This document shows, piece by piece, positions 17,722 to 26,277 of a stretch of 64,000 bases of DNA. The DNA is from Paractinoplanes maris (lineage in GTDB: Bacteria; Actinomycetota; Actinomycetes; Mycobacteriales; Micromonosporaceae). The stretch spans positions 22,944 through 86,943 of the forward strand of contig NZ_JALPVL010000021.1 in assembly GCF_023544465.1 (NCBI RefSeq). Reading direction: 5' to 3'. Under the pieces are notes generated by a model. That model searched no databases. It was not told the origin of the DNA and saw nothing but the letters and a program-made list of their open reading frames with translations. Made by a program: the position numbers and the translations under genes. Every line of letters starts with the position of its first letter. Positions within the stretch are counted from its first letter, which is position 1.

Positions 17722-19719
17722 ATGAGCTCACCCGATCCTTTCACCGACCTTGACGCGTACGTCCGAGTGCCGCGACTGGCGGGGCTGTGGCTCTCGCCGG
17801 ACGGGCGCCGGATCGTCGTGGGGGTGGGGACGCCCGACCGCAAGAACACCCGTTATCGCACGTCGCTGTGGGAGGTCGACCCGACCGGGGAACGGCCGTC
17901 ACGGCGCCTCACCCAGAGCGACCAGGGGGAGTCGGCGGCCGGCTTCACGCCCGACGGCGACCTGCTGTTCACCTCGGCCCGGCCGGCACCCGACGGCGGC
18001 GACGACGACGACGAGGCGCGGGCCGCGCTGTGGTCGCAGCCCGCCGGCGGCGGCGATGCCCGGGTGGTGGCGGCGCTCCCGGGCGGGATCCACGGCGTGC
18101 GGGTCAGCCCGACCGGCACGCTGGTGGCCGGCTCGGCGATGCTGCCGGCGTCGGACGGGACGGAGGCCGAGCAGCAGGCCCGCAAGCAGCGCAAGGAGGC
18201 CGGCGTCTCGGCGGTGCTGCACGAGTCGTATCCGGTGCGGTATTGGGATCACGACCTGGGGCCCGAGCGGCCCCGGCTGTTCGCCGGCACGCTGGGCGAG
18301 GACGTGCGGCTGCGTGATCTGACCGGCCATGTCGGCCGGGCGGTCGACACCGAGGGGGACTGGGAGCTCACCCCCGACGGGGACAGCGTCGTCGCGACCT
18401 GGATGGTGCCCGAGAGCGGCGGGGCGCAGCGGGCGGCGATCGCGGTGATCGACGTGGCGACCGGCGAGCGGCGGATGCTCGCCGACGACAGCGGATACGA
18501 CTACGGCTCGCCGCGGGTCTCGCCGGATGGCCGTACGGTGGCTCTGGTGGCCCGCCGCTGGTCCACGGCCGACGATCCGGGTGACGTCTGGCTGGCGCTG
18601 GTGCCGCTGGGCGGTGGCCCGGTGACGGCGCTGACCGGCGACTGGGACCGGTGGCCGCACAGCCCCCGGTGGACCCCGGACGGGGCGGCGCTGGTCGTGG
18701 CGGCCGACGACCTCGGGCGCTCGCCGCTGTGGCGGGTCGACGCCGGCTCCGGTGCGGTCACGCGGCTGACGCTGGATGACGGCGCCTACACCGATCCGCG
18801 GGTCTCCCCGGACGGGCGGTGGGTGTATGCGTTGCGCAGTGCCGTCGACGCGCCGCCGAGCCCGGTGCGGGTGTCTTTTGAGGGGGGCGTCCATGAGCTC
18901 CGAGGGCCTGTGGACGCGTCACGCGTACCAGGGAAGCTGACCGAAGTGACCGCGCGGGCCGCCGACGGAAGCCCGCTGCGGGCCTGGCTCGCGTTGCCCG
19001 CCGACGCGGATGCCGGGCGGCCGGCGCCGTTGGTGCTGTGGATCCACGGTGGACCGCTCGGGTCCTACAACGCGTGGTCGTGGCGGTGGAACCCGTGGCT
19101 CGCGGTGGCCCGGGGTTATGCCGTGCTGATGCCCGATCCCGCTCTGTCGACCGGATACGGGCTGGACTTCATCAAGCGCGGCTGGGGAGCGTGGGGCGAG
19201 GCGCCCTACACCGATCTGATGGCGATCACCGACGCCGCCGAGCAGCGCCCCGACATCGACGCCAACCGCACCGGCGCGATGGGCGGCTCGTTCGGCGGAT
19301 ACATGGCGAACTGGATCGCCGGGCACACCGACCGGTTCGACGCGATCGTCACGCACGCGTCGCTGTGGGCGCTGGACCAGATGATGACGACGACCGACCT
19401 GTCGTTCTACTGGTTGCGCGAGCTGACCCCGGACCGGTTGGAAGCGAACTCGCCGCACCGGTTCGCCGATCAGATCACCACGCCGATGCTGGTCATTCAC
19501 GGCGACAAGGATTACCGGGTGCCGATCGGCGAGGGCCTGCGCCTGTGGTGGGATCTGCTGTCGCGCTCCGACGCCGGGCACAAGTTCCTCTACTACCCGG
19601 ACGAGAACCACTGGATCCTCAAGCCGGGCAACGCCAAGGTCTGGAACGAGACGGTGCTCGCGTTCCTCGACCATCACGTACGCGGGGACAAGTGGCACCG
19701 GCCCGGCTTGCTGGGCTGA
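17722..19719 (+). CDS. S9-family prolyl oligopeptidase, tandem paralogue
   Basis: 665 residues, same architecture as the gene 22 bp upstream: beta-propeller then alpha/beta hydrolase with Ser523 (GGSFGGYM), Asp597 (HGDKDYRVP) and His630 (DENHWIL). Protein identity between the pair is high throughout, and nucleotide identity is very high over the catalytic region (compare 17281-17500 with 19297-19510). That indicates tandem duplication, possibly with later gene conversion. Variation is concentrated in the propeller, which controls substrate access, so the copies may differ in specificity. It has an AGAAAGG ribosome-binding site and is likely co-transcribed. Confidence 0.92.
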   Translation: MSSPDPFTDLDAYVRVPRLAGLWLSPDGRRIVVGVGTPDRKNTRYRTSLWEVDPTGERPSRRLTQSDQGESAAGFTPDGDLLFTSARPAPDGGDDDDEARAALWSQPAGGGDARVVAALPGGIHGVRVSPTGTLVAGSAMLPASDGTEAEQQARKQRKEAGVSAVLHESYPVRYWDHDLGPERPRLFAGTLGEDVRLRDLTGHVGRAVDTEGDWELTPDGDSVVATWMVPESGGAQRAAIAVIDVATGERRMLADDSGYDYGSPRVSPDGRTVALVARRWSTADDPGDVWLALVPLGGGPVTALTGDWDRWPHSPRWTPDGAALVVAADDLGRSPLWRVDAGSGAVTRLTLDDGAYTDPRVSPDGRWVYALRSAVDAPPSPVRVSFEGGVHELRGPVDASRVPGKLTEVTARAADGSPLRAWLALPADADAGRPAPLVLWIHGGPLGSYNAWSWRWNPWLAVARGYAVLMPDPALSTGYGLDFIKRGWGAWGEAPYTDLMAITDAAEQRPDIDANRTGAMGGSFGGYMANWIAGHTDRFDAIVTHASLWALDQMMTTTDLSFYWLRELTPDRLEANSPHRFADQITTPMLVIHGDKDYRVPIGEGLRLWWDLLSRSDAGHKFLYYPDENHWILKPGNAKVWNETVLAFLDHHVRGDKWHRPGLLG

Positions 19720-19734
19720 AATGTGAGAACCGGC

Positions 19735-19744
19735 GGCACCTACT
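19735..19744 (-). promoter_or_regulatory. lone copy of the YafY operator half-site
   Basis: GGCACCTACT, a 10/10 match to one arm of the palindrome at 20301-20327, lies just downstream of the VOC gene in the 85-bp gap after the S9 peptidases. No second arm accompanies it. It may be a secondary regulator contact or coincidence. Confidence 0.2.
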
Positions 19745-19804
19745 GCAAGTACTCCAGCGCGGACTTCACCTGCTCGTATGTGCCGCCGCCGCGCGGGGTG
19801 CCGG

Positions 19805-20257
19805 TCAGCCGGCGTTGACCTGCAGGATCCAGGTGACGCCGAAGCGGTCGGTGAGCATGCCGAAGCCGGGGGAGAACGGTGACGGGCCGAACTTCTCGAC
19901 GATCCCGGCGCCGTCGGCGAGCTTGTCCCACAGGAGGCTGACCTCCTCGGCGGTGTCGCCACCGATTGCGACGAAGAACCGCTCGCCGGTCAGCGTCAGG
20001 CCGTTCTCGCGCGTGGTGACCGTCGGTGCGGCGGCCGGGGCGGCCTGGCTGGGCACGTCGTAGGCCATGATGCTGAAGCCGTTGTCCGCGGTGACCTGGC
20101 CGAAGACGACCTTGTCGGCGTCGGGCAGCTCCTTCGGCATCCCGAAGTCGCCGTACGTGACGACGGTGAGCCGGCCGCCGAACACGGACGAGTAGAACTC
20201 CAGCGCTGCCCGGGCGTCGCCGCGGAAGTTCAGGTGGGTGGTGGTGGTGATCGCCAT
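19805..20257 (-). CDS. PhnB-like VOC protein (3-demethylubiquinone methyltransferase-like fold)
   Basis: 150 residues. It starts MAITTTTHLNFRGDARAALE, then FYSSVFGGRLTVVTYGDFG, and ends DRFGVTWILQVNAG, the PhnB/DUF1428-type VOC pattern common in actinobacteria. The ATG at 20257 follows GAGGGAG; an upstream in-frame extension overlaps the divergent operator and is unlikely. It is divergently transcribed from a YafY-type regulator across an operator-like palindrome, so it is probably the regulated target. The ligand is unknown. Confidence 0.88.
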   Translation of the reverse strand: MAITTTTHLNFRGDARAALEFYSSVFGGRLTVVTYGDFGMPKELPDADKVVFGQVTADNGFSIMAYDVPSQAAPAAAPTVTTRENGLTLTGERFFVAIGGDTAEEVSLLWDKLADGAGIVEKFGPSPFSPGFGMLTDRFGVTWILQVNAG

Positions 20258-20300
20258 GGTGGCTCCCTCAGTTGGTTGACCTGGGAGCAAGATTCGCAGC

Positions 20301-20327
20301 AGTAGGTGCCAGGTTGTGGCACCTACT
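20301..20327. promoter_or_regulatory. operator palindrome between VOC and YafY-type regulator genes
   Basis: Perfect inverted repeat AGTAGGTGCC - 7 nt - GGCACCTACT, in the 88-bp divergent intergenic region. The size and symmetry suit a dimeric winged-helix repressor or activator. The adjacent YafY/WYL-type regulator is the obvious candidate, controlling both itself and the VOC gene. Arm symmetry is seen directly; the regulator assignment is inference. Confidence 0.7.
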
Positions 20328-20345
20328 TCGGGCAGACTCGGATTC

Positions 20346-21320
20346 ATGCCGAAGACCTCCGCCCGGCTCCTGGCCCTGCTCTCGCTGCTTCAGGCGCGCC
20401 GCGACTGGCCCGGGACGCTGCTGGCCGACCGCCTCGACATCAGCCTGCGAACCGTGCGCCGCGACGTCGACCGGCTCCGCGAGCTCGGCTATCCGATCGC
20501 CGCGGTCAAGGGCCCGGACGGCGGCTACCGGCTCAGTGCCGGCACCGAGCTGCCGCCGCTGTTGTTCGACGACGAACAGGCCGTCGCCCTCACCATCGCG
20601 TTGCAGGTGGCCGCGAGCACCTCGGGCGACGCCCTGGCCGAGGCGGCCGCCCGGGCCCTGACCACCATCCGGCAGGTGATGCCGTCCCGGCTGCGCAACC
20701 GCGTCGAGTCCCTGCGGGTCACCGCCGTCGACCGCCCCGCCACCCGGCCGGCCGCGCCGGTCGACGGCGACGTGCTGCTGGCGCTCAGCAAGGCCGTTCA
20801 CGCCCACGAGGTGCTGCGCTTCGACTACGGCTCGGCGGGCCCGGACGCGCCGCCCCGCCGGGCCGAGCCGCACCACGTCATCACCTGGGACGGGCGCTGG
20901 TACCTCATCGCCTGGGACCTCGACCGCGACGACTGGCGCACCTTCCGCGCCGACCGGATCACCGTACGGACGCCCCACGGCCCCCGATTCACCCCGCGCG
21001 AGCTGCCCGGGGGCGACGTGGCGACGTACGTGATCGGTACGTTCCGCGGCTCCGGCGACGCCTCGGGGAACTGGCCGTGCCGGGGCACGGTGATCCTCGA
21101 CCGGCCCGCGGCCACCGTGGCCCTCTACACCCGCGACGGCATCGTCGAAGAAGCCGGCCGCGACCGCTGCCGGCTCACCCTCGGATCGTGGTCGTGGCCC
21201 GGACTGGCGGCCGCCTTCGCCCGATTCGACGCCGACATCGAGGTCGTCGGCCCGGCCGAGCTGACCGAAGCCTTCGCCCACCTCGCCGACCGGTGCACCC
21301 GGGCCGCGACCGGCCGCTGA
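20346..21320 (+). CDS. YafY-family (HTH-11 + WYL) transcriptional regulator
   Basis: 324 residues. N-terminal winged helix: RLLALLSLLQARRDWPGTLL then RLDISLRTVRRDVDRLRELG. The central WYL domain carries a WDGRWYLIAWDLDRDDWRTF segment followed by RADRI, and a WCX-type C-terminal extension ends the protein. WYL-domain regulators sense small ligands or nucleic acids and often control an adjacent operon. The ATG at 20346 is in the leader right after the operator palindrome. The 3' end lies in the first copy of a 24-bp tandem repeat. Confidence 0.92.
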   Translation: MPKTSARLLALLSLLQARRDWPGTLLADRLDISLRTVRRDVDRLRELGYPIAAVKGPDGGYRLSAGTELPPLLFDDEQAVALTIALQVAASTSGDALAEAAARALTTIRQVMPSRLRNRVESLRVTAVDRPATRPAAPVDGDVLLALSKAVHAHEVLRFDYGSAGPDAPPRRAEPHHVITWDGRWYLIAWDLDRDDWRTFRADRITVRTPHGPRFTPRELPGGDVATYVIGTFRGSGDASGNWPCRGTVILDRPAATVALYTRDGIVEEAGRDRCRLTLGSWSWPGLAAAFARFDADIEVVGPAELTEAFAHLADRCTRAATGR

Positions 21321-21369
21321 ACCCGAGCCGCGACCGGTCGCTGAGCCCGGGCCGCGACCGGCCGCTGAG
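21298..21369. repeat. three tandem 24-bp repeats spanning the regulator stop codon
   Basis: Three head-to-tail copies of a 24-bp unit, each containing GCGACCGG(C/T)CGCTGA, at 21298-21321, 21322-21345 and 21346-21369. Copies 1 and 3 differ only in the last base; copy 2 has two further changes. Since 24 is a multiple of three, each copy repeats the same in-frame TGA. The array is probably slippage-derived and may act in termination between the regulator and the convergent lipoprotein gene. Confidence 0.85.
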
Positions 21370-21375
21370 ACGGGG

Positions 21376-22329
21376 TCAGGCGCCCACGGTCAGGCCGGGC
21401 AGACCCTTTCCGCCGAAGTACGGCTGGTTGCTCAGGTCGAGCTTCTGGGCGCCCTCCGGGGCGGCGATGGGAGCGCCGCCGGTCACCTCGAGACGGGCGG
21501 CGACCCGGCCGGTGGCACCGTCGACGAACTGCAGGACGTTGATCTCGGCGGCGGTCAGCTTGCCGCCGTCGATCCACAGATCGAGCACGATCGGCTTGTC
21601 CGCCGGCCGCTCGGCCGGAAACTTGCCGGCCAGCTCCGGGCTGACCGCCGTGGCGAAACGCTTGGCCTCGGCGTACGCCTTGGCGGTGCTCGACGTGACG
21701 ATCAGGTGCTGGTCGTCGGCGCTGTCGCGGACGACGTCGGCCCCCTCGAGCAGGTTGGTGGCGCTGGTCGTCAGCTCCTGGGCCGCCTTCTGCTGCTCGG
21801 CGTCGGGCGTCGCGCCGGCCCGCGCGGTCAGCTCCTTGGTGTCGAGCGACACCCACTGGCCGGCGATCAGCGCGTCGAACTCCGAGGCGCCGCCGCTGAG
21901 CTTCCTGATGTCGGCCGGCGTGGCGCCGAACTTCGCGGCGAGCTCCTTGACCGGCGCCTTCACATAGAGCAGGCCACCGACGAACCGGATCTCGGTGCCG
22001 GTCACGCCGTCGACGGTCGCGGCCAGGCTCGACGCGTCGTCCGCCTCGCCCGCGCCGCCCTTGTCGTACGACATGGTCAGCGAGGAGTTGAACACCTGAG
22101 CCACGGTGGCGGCGTCGGCGTCCTGGCCGGCCGCGGCGACCAGGTCGTCCGGATTGCCGGTGAGCTTGAGGACAAAACCGGCCTGCTGGGCGTCGGCGAG
22201 CTGCTGGGCGGCATCGCGCAGCTCGAGCTTGGGCTCCAGGGCCTGGATCTGCTGGGCGGCACAGCCACCGAGCACAGTGAGGGTGGTGACACCGGCAAGG
22301 ACGCCGGCCAGATGACGCTGAGCGCGCAT
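21376..22329 (-). CDS. lipoprotein, LppX/LprG-like candidate
   Basis: 317 residues. An N-terminal signal (MRAQRHLAGVLAGVTTLTVL) is followed by the lipobox LGGC, predicting lipidation at Cys24. The mature part has LRDAAQQLADAQQAGFVLKL near its start, a midsection TEIRFVGGLLYVKAP, and RVAARLEVTGGAPI near the end. That layout resembles actinobacterial LppX/LprG-type surface lipoproteins, which hold lipids in a half-barrel; I give this only as a resemblance. It converges on the YafY regulator and is divergent from a VOC gene. Confidence 0.7.
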   Translation of the reverse strand: MRAQRHLAGVLAGVTTLTVLGGCAAQQIQALEPKLELRDAAQQLADAQQAGFVLKLTGNPDDLVAAAGQDADAATVAQVFNSSLTMSYDKGGAGEADDASSLAATVDGVTGTEIRFVGGLLYVKAPVKELAAKFGATPADIRKLSGGASEFDALIAGQWVSLDTKELTARAGATPDAEQQKAAQELTTSATNLLEGADVVRDSADDQHLIVTSSTAKAYAEAKRFATAVSPELAGKFPAERPADKPIVLDLWIDGGKLTAAEINVLQFVDGATGRVAARLEVTGGAPIAAPEGAQKLDLSNQPYFGGKGLPGLTVGA

Positions 22330-22399
22330 GAATCCCCGTTTCGTGTTAAGACCAGCTCAGCGTAGGACCACCGATCAACACGTTTTCGAGGTGAGCTCC

Positions 22400-22801
22400 G
22401 TGCCCGTGGGCAGACTGCACCACCTGATCCTGGACAGTCCCGACCCGATCGTCTGCGCGCGGTTCTGGAGCGCGGTGCTCGGCCGGCCGATCACTTACCA
22501 GGACGACGACTTCGTGGTGGTGGCCGACAACGACACCACTTCCGGGCTGGCCTTCCAGCGGGCCACGGAGTTCCGGCGGCCGACCTGGCCCGATCCGGCC
22601 GTCCCGCAGCAGATGCACCTCGATGTGATGGTCGACGACCTGGCGGTCGCGGCCGAGGCCGTACGGGGGCTCGGAGCGAAGCCGCTGGCCGGTGACCACG
22701 TCTTCGCCGACCCGGCCGGCCACCCGTTCTGCCTGATCCCGCGACCCGGCTGGGCCGCGCCGGTGAACGCCGGACCCGCGGCCCCGCCCGCGAACGCGTG
22801 A
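22400..22801 (+). CDS. VOC/glyoxalase-like domain protein
   Basis: 133 residues. It opens VPVGRLHHLILDSPDPIVCA with RFWSAVLGRP, then MHLDVMVDDLAVAAEAV and HVFADPAGHPFCLIPRPGW: the actinobacterial glyoxalase-like (Glyoxalase_6) pattern. The GTG at 22400 has GAGGTGAGCTCC directly upstream and is preferred over an ATG 72 nt earlier that overlaps the divergent lipoprotein start. The gene converges on the MMPL transporter 12 nt away. Confidence 0.85.
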   Translation: MPVGRLHHLILDSPDPIVCARFWSAVLGRPITYQDDDFVVVADNDTTSGLAFQRATEFRRPTWPDPAVPQQMHLDVMVDDLAVAAEAVRGLGAKPLAGDHVFADPAGHPFCLIPRPGWAAPVNAGPAAPPANA

Positions 22802-22813
22802 CTCGCAGCCGGA

Positions 22814-24832
22814 TCACCGGGATCGGCGCGGGGACCACCAGTTGGCGTCGCCGAGGGCGGCGACCAGCGCCGGCGCCAGCACGCCGCGCACGATGGTGGC
22901 GTCGATGACGATGCCCAGGGCGAGCGCGGTGGCCAGGATCTTCACCTCGGTCGTCGGCACCTGGGCCAGGGAGATGAAGGCCAGGAACAGGATCAGCGCG
23001 GCCGAGGTGACCAGCCGGCCGGTGCGGGCGACACCGGCGACGGTCGCCTCGTCGGTGCTGTGGCCGTTCTCGTGCTCCTCGCGGATGCGGGAGAGCAGGA
23101 AGACCTCGTAGTCCATGGACAGGCCGAACAGGAAGGCGAACACCGCGATCGGCACCCAGGTCGTGATCGCACCGGACGCCTGCTGGCCGAACAACAACTC
23201 GGTGCCGTGCCCGTCCTGCCAGATCCACACCGTGATGCCGTAGGCCGCCCCCAGCGAGAGGACGTTGAGCACCAGCGCCTTGACCGGCAGCACGATCGAG
23301 CGCAGCGCCCGGACCAGGAGCAGGACCGTCACCACGACGATGAGCCCGATGACCCACCAGGCGTTGCCATAGACGGCGGCGATGAAATCGGCGTCACCGG
23401 CCGGCACGCCACCGACCCGGGCCCCGGTGGCCTCGGCGGCCGTGCGGATGGCGGCCGCGGTCTCGGTTCCGGGGCCGGTCGAGGTGTCCTCGGTCGTCCA
23501 CGCGCGGACCAGCGACTCACCGCCGGCGCTGTCCGGCCAGATGATCGCCGCGGCCACTCCGGGCAGGCCGGCCACCGCCGCCCGCGCCCGCACGGGGTCG
23601 GCGGTCAGGATCTCCACCGGCGTGGACAGTCCGGCGCCGATACCCGAGTCGTCCACCCGGGTGATCGCCGCGCCGGCGCTGCCGCCGGTGGACGCGAGGG
23701 AGGCGTTCGTCGGCTGCCCCAGCCGGATCGTCAGCACCGGAGCGGCCAGCGCCAGCAGCACCACGGTGGCCGCGATGGCCGACCACCAGCGGTGCCGCAC
23801 GACCGCTGTGCCGACCCGCCGCCACAGCCTGCTCTCCGGATCGGTGGTGCGCCGGTGCGGCCAGTCCAGTCGCCGCCCCACCGTCAGCAGCAGCGCGGGC
23901 AGCAGGGTGAGCGCGGCGAGCACACTGATAACCGGGATGAGCAGCCCGGTGAAGCCGACACTGCGCAGGAACGGGACCGGCAGGGCGATCAGTGCGGCCA
24001 GGCTGACCGCGACGGTGACCCCGGAGAAGAACACCGAGCGGCCCGCCGTGGCCATCGACCGCTGCACGGCTTCGGCCGGGTCCGCGCCGTGGCCGAGCTC
24101 CTCACGCCACCGGGTGACGATCAGCAGGGCGTAGTCGATCGCCACGCCGAGTCCGATCAACGCCAGCAGGAACTGGACGATGAACGAGATGTCGGTGAGC
24201 CCGGTCAGGCCCCAGACGATCAGGAAGGTGGTGAGGATCGACGCGGCGGCGATGAGCAACGGCATCAACGCCAGCGCCGAGCCGAACACCACCAGCAGCA
24301 CGATCAGCGCACCGGCGCCGCCGAAGATGGTCTCGGCCAGCACGTCGGCGCCCTGATCGCCACCGGCGTCGGCCGCCAGCGCGTCCTTGCCGGTGACCAC
24401 CACCTGCTCGGCCGCGGCCAGTTGGCCCAGCACGGGAAGGGCCTCGGCGTACGGGTCCGGGCCGGGCACGATCCGCGGGTAGACCATCACCACCGCGGTC
24501 CGCCCGTCGGCCGACTGCAGCGCCTTCTCGTCGGCGTACGACAGAACGCCCGCGCCCGGCAGCGCCCGCTCGACCGACGCGACCAGCCGGCCCGCCCGCT
24601 CGGGGGACGGCTGCTGGTCGACCAGCAGGATCGGCGCCGCGTGCCCACCCGAGCCGAATCGCTCCCGGATGACTTCGTTGGTCTCGAAGCCCGGCTGACC
24701 CGGTAGCGAGAAGTCGTAAGTCAGCGCGGCGGTAGCCTTCGGTGCCGCGAAGCCGCCCGCGACGGCGAGCGCCAGCCACGCGAGCAGGATCCACCGGCGA
24801 TGTCGCACCACGAACCGGGAAAGGGAGCGCAT
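22814..24832 (-). CDS. MMPL/RND-type membrane transporter
   Basis: 672 residues with the MMPL architecture: TM1 at about 12-34, a large extracytoplasmic loop to about 165, a block of five TMs (about 170-325), a second loop, then a five-TM block to the C terminus. Typical segments are FIVQFLLALIGLGVAIDYAL and VFAFLFGLSMDYEVFLLSRI, with the conserved Asp-Tyr that drives proton coupling. Actinobacterial homologues export lipids, polyketides or drugs. No ribosome-binding site is evident before the ATG. It is divergent from the DNA ligase with a palindrome between them. Confidence 0.92.
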   Translation of the reverse strand: MRSLSRFVVRHRRWILLAWLALAVAGGFAAPKATAALTYDFSLPGQPGFETNEVIRERFGSGGHAAPILLVDQQPSPERAGRLVASVERALPGAGVLSYADEKALQSADGRTAVVMVYPRIVPGPDPYAEALPVLGQLAAAEQVVVTGKDALAADAGGDQGADVLAETIFGGAGALIVLLVVFGSALALMPLLIAAASILTTFLIVWGLTGLTDISFIVQFLLALIGLGVAIDYALLIVTRWREELGHGADPAEAVQRSMATAGRSVFFSGVTVAVSLAALIALPVPFLRSVGFTGLLIPVISVLAALTLLPALLLTVGRRLDWPHRRTTDPESRLWRRVGTAVVRHRWWSAIAATVVLLALAAPVLTIRLGQPTNASLASTGGSAGAAITRVDDSGIGAGLSTPVEILTADPVRARAAVAGLPGVAAAIIWPDSAGGESLVRAWTTEDTSTGPGTETAAAIRTAAEATGARVGGVPAGDADFIAAVYGNAWWVIGLIVVVTVLLLVRALRSIVLPVKALVLNVLSLGAAYGITVWIWQDGHGTELLFGQQASGAITTWVPIAVFAFLFGLSMDYEVFLLSRIREEHENGHSTDEATVAGVARTGRLVTSAALILFLAFISLAQVPTTEVKILATALALGIVIDATIVRGVLAPALVAALGDANWWSPRRSR

Positions 24833-24903
24833 CGGGTCAAGCTATCTGCCCGGACCCGTCCCCGAGTGCTCGCTGGGTTGGCCCGTCCCGCCTGAGCTGG
24901 GAA

Positions 24904-24921
24904 AACTACACCGATGTAGTT
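24904..24921. promoter_or_regulatory. operator-like palindrome between MMPL exporter and DNA ligase
   Basis: Perfect inverted repeat AACTACA - CCGA - TGTAGTT in the 128-bp divergent gap. The sequence is AT-richer than its surroundings. Size and symmetry suit a TetR- or BlaI-like repressor controlling the exporter; no such regulator gene is adjacent, so the binding protein is unknown. Confidence 0.5.
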
Positions 24922-24960
24922 AGGTGATCTTTCCGCGTACCGGTTGCCGCCCCGGCTTTT

Positions 24961-26154
24961 ATGCGGATGACTGGAGTGGTGACAAGCCCGATGCTCGCGG
25001 CCGCCGGCGCTCTGCCGGCCGGTCCGGGGTGGGCGTTCGAGTTCAAGTACGACGGGGTCCGGGCGATCGCCGAGGTGCGCGACGGCCGGGTCGAGGCGTT
25101 CTCGCGCAACCTCAACGACATCACCGGCAGCTATCCTGAGCTGGGCGAGCTGGCCGGGCTGCTGGCCGGCCGCAGCGCGGTGCTCGACGGCGAGGTGGTC
25201 GCCCTGGAGACCGACCGGCCGTCGTTCGCGCGCCTGCAGCAGCGCATGCACGTCGCCCTGCCCAGTCCGGCGCTGGTCGCCGCCGTACCAGTGCTCTACT
25301 ACGTCTTCGACCTTCTCGAGCTCGACGGCGAGGATCTCACTTCTTCCCCGTACGCCACCAGGCGCGACATCTTGTCGGGGCTCGACCTGGCCAGTGAGCA
25401 TGTGCGGGTGCCGATCCGCTTCCTCGACGTCGACGGCCGCACCGTCCTGCAGGCGGCCGAGCTGGCCGGGATGGAAGGCGTCGTCGCCAAGCGCCTCGCG
25501 TCGCCGTACCGCCCCGGCAAACGCTCGGCCGACTGGACCAAGGTCCCGCTCATCAAGACCCAGGAAGTGCTGGTCATCGGCTGGAAGGCGGGCGCCGGCC
25601 GCCGCGCCGGCACGATCGGCTCGCTGCTGCTGGCCGTCCACGACGACCAGGACCGGCTGGTGTTCGCCGGCCACGTCGGCACGGGTTTCAGCGACGCCGC
25701 CCTGACCCATCTGCAGGGCGAGCTGGCGCCGCTGGCCCGCGCGACGCCACCGGTCGGCGACGTGCCCCGCGAACACGCCCGCCACGCCCACTGGGTCGAG
25801 CCGTGCCTGATCGGCGAGGTCGCCTTCCGCAACTGGACGCCGGACGGCCGCCTGCGTCACCCGTCCTGGCGCGGCCTGCGCACCGACCGCGCCCCGTCCT
25901 CGATCCGGCGCGCCCCCGAACCCATCCCACCCCCTTCCCAGGGCACCGTGATCGGCGCCATGCAGACCCCCGACGGCCGCTGGCGGGTGGAAGCCGTCCG
26001 CCGGGGCCGCCAGGACTTCTACCGCCTCATCCACGGCGACAACGTCATCGACGGCCTGGTCATCGCCACCGTCCAGCGCCTGCTGGAGGAGGCCGGCGTC
26101 CACCTGGGCGACCTGGTCGACGCCCGCCAGGCCGAAACCTCCGGCGCCGCCTGA
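24961..26154 (+). CDS. ATP-dependent DNA ligase (LigC/LigD ligase-domain type)
   Basis: 397 residues. Nucleotidyltransferase motifs in order: motif I EFKYDGVRA with the adenylated Lys29, motif III AVLDGEVVALE, motif IV GMEGVVAKRLASPYRPGK and motif V SADWTKVPLIKTQEVLVIG. An OB fold with GHVGTGFSDAALTHL follows. It seals nicks using ATP and in actinobacteria serves non-homologous end joining or base-excision repair. Beyond residue 320 there is an extra module of about 75 residues (GTVIGAMQTPDGRWRVEAV to GVHLGDLVDARQ) not present in minimal LigC. The ATG lies in a leader with no clear ribosome-binding site; a second ATG is two codons in. No Ku gene is adjacent. Confidence 0.9.
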   Translation: MRMTGVVTSPMLAAAGALPAGPGWAFEFKYDGVRAIAEVRDGRVEAFSRNLNDITGSYPELGELAGLLAGRSAVLDGEVVALETDRPSFARLQQRMHVALPSPALVAAVPVLYYVFDLLELDGEDLTSSPYATRRDILSGLDLASEHVRVPIRFLDVDGRTVLQAAELAGMEGVVAKRLASPYRPGKRSADWTKVPLIKTQEVLVIGWKAGAGRRAGTIGSLLLAVHDDQDRLVFAGHVGTGFSDAALTHLQGELAPLARATPPVGDVPREHARHAHWVEPCLIGEVAFRNWTPDGRLRHPSWRGLRTDRAPSSIRRAPEPIPPPSQGTVIGAMQTPDGRWRVEAVRRGRQDFYRLIHGDNVIDGLVIATVQRLLEEAGVHLGDLVDARQAETSGAA

Positions 26155-26184
26155 GCGCATTACCCTCGACGGCGACGGCGTCCC

Positions 26185-26277
26185 TACCTGCGCGACGCCG
26201 TCATCGACAGCGGTCAGCTCGCGCAGGCCGCCCCCGCTCTGGCCCAGGCTCTGGGCATCGTGGTCAGAGACCGCTGA
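26185..26277 (+). pseudogene. possible C-terminal remnant of an unidentified gene
   Basis: A 30-codon stretch ending in TGA translates to a protein-like sequence beginning YLRDAVIDSGQLAQAAP and ending ALGIVVRDR, with G/C-rich third positions. No start codon fits it. It is in the same frame as the preceding ligase but separated from it by the ligase stop. It overlaps the end of the convergent reductase gene by 14 nt. It may be the tail of a deleted gene; the evidence is composition only. Confidence 0.3.

Noticed and set aside
19740..19804. Short minus-strand tail reading LTGTPRGGGTYEQVKSALEY after the PhnB-like gene
   Set aside because: It is protein-like but only about 22 codons, and it overlaps the real gene in another frame. 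Not enough to call a remnant.
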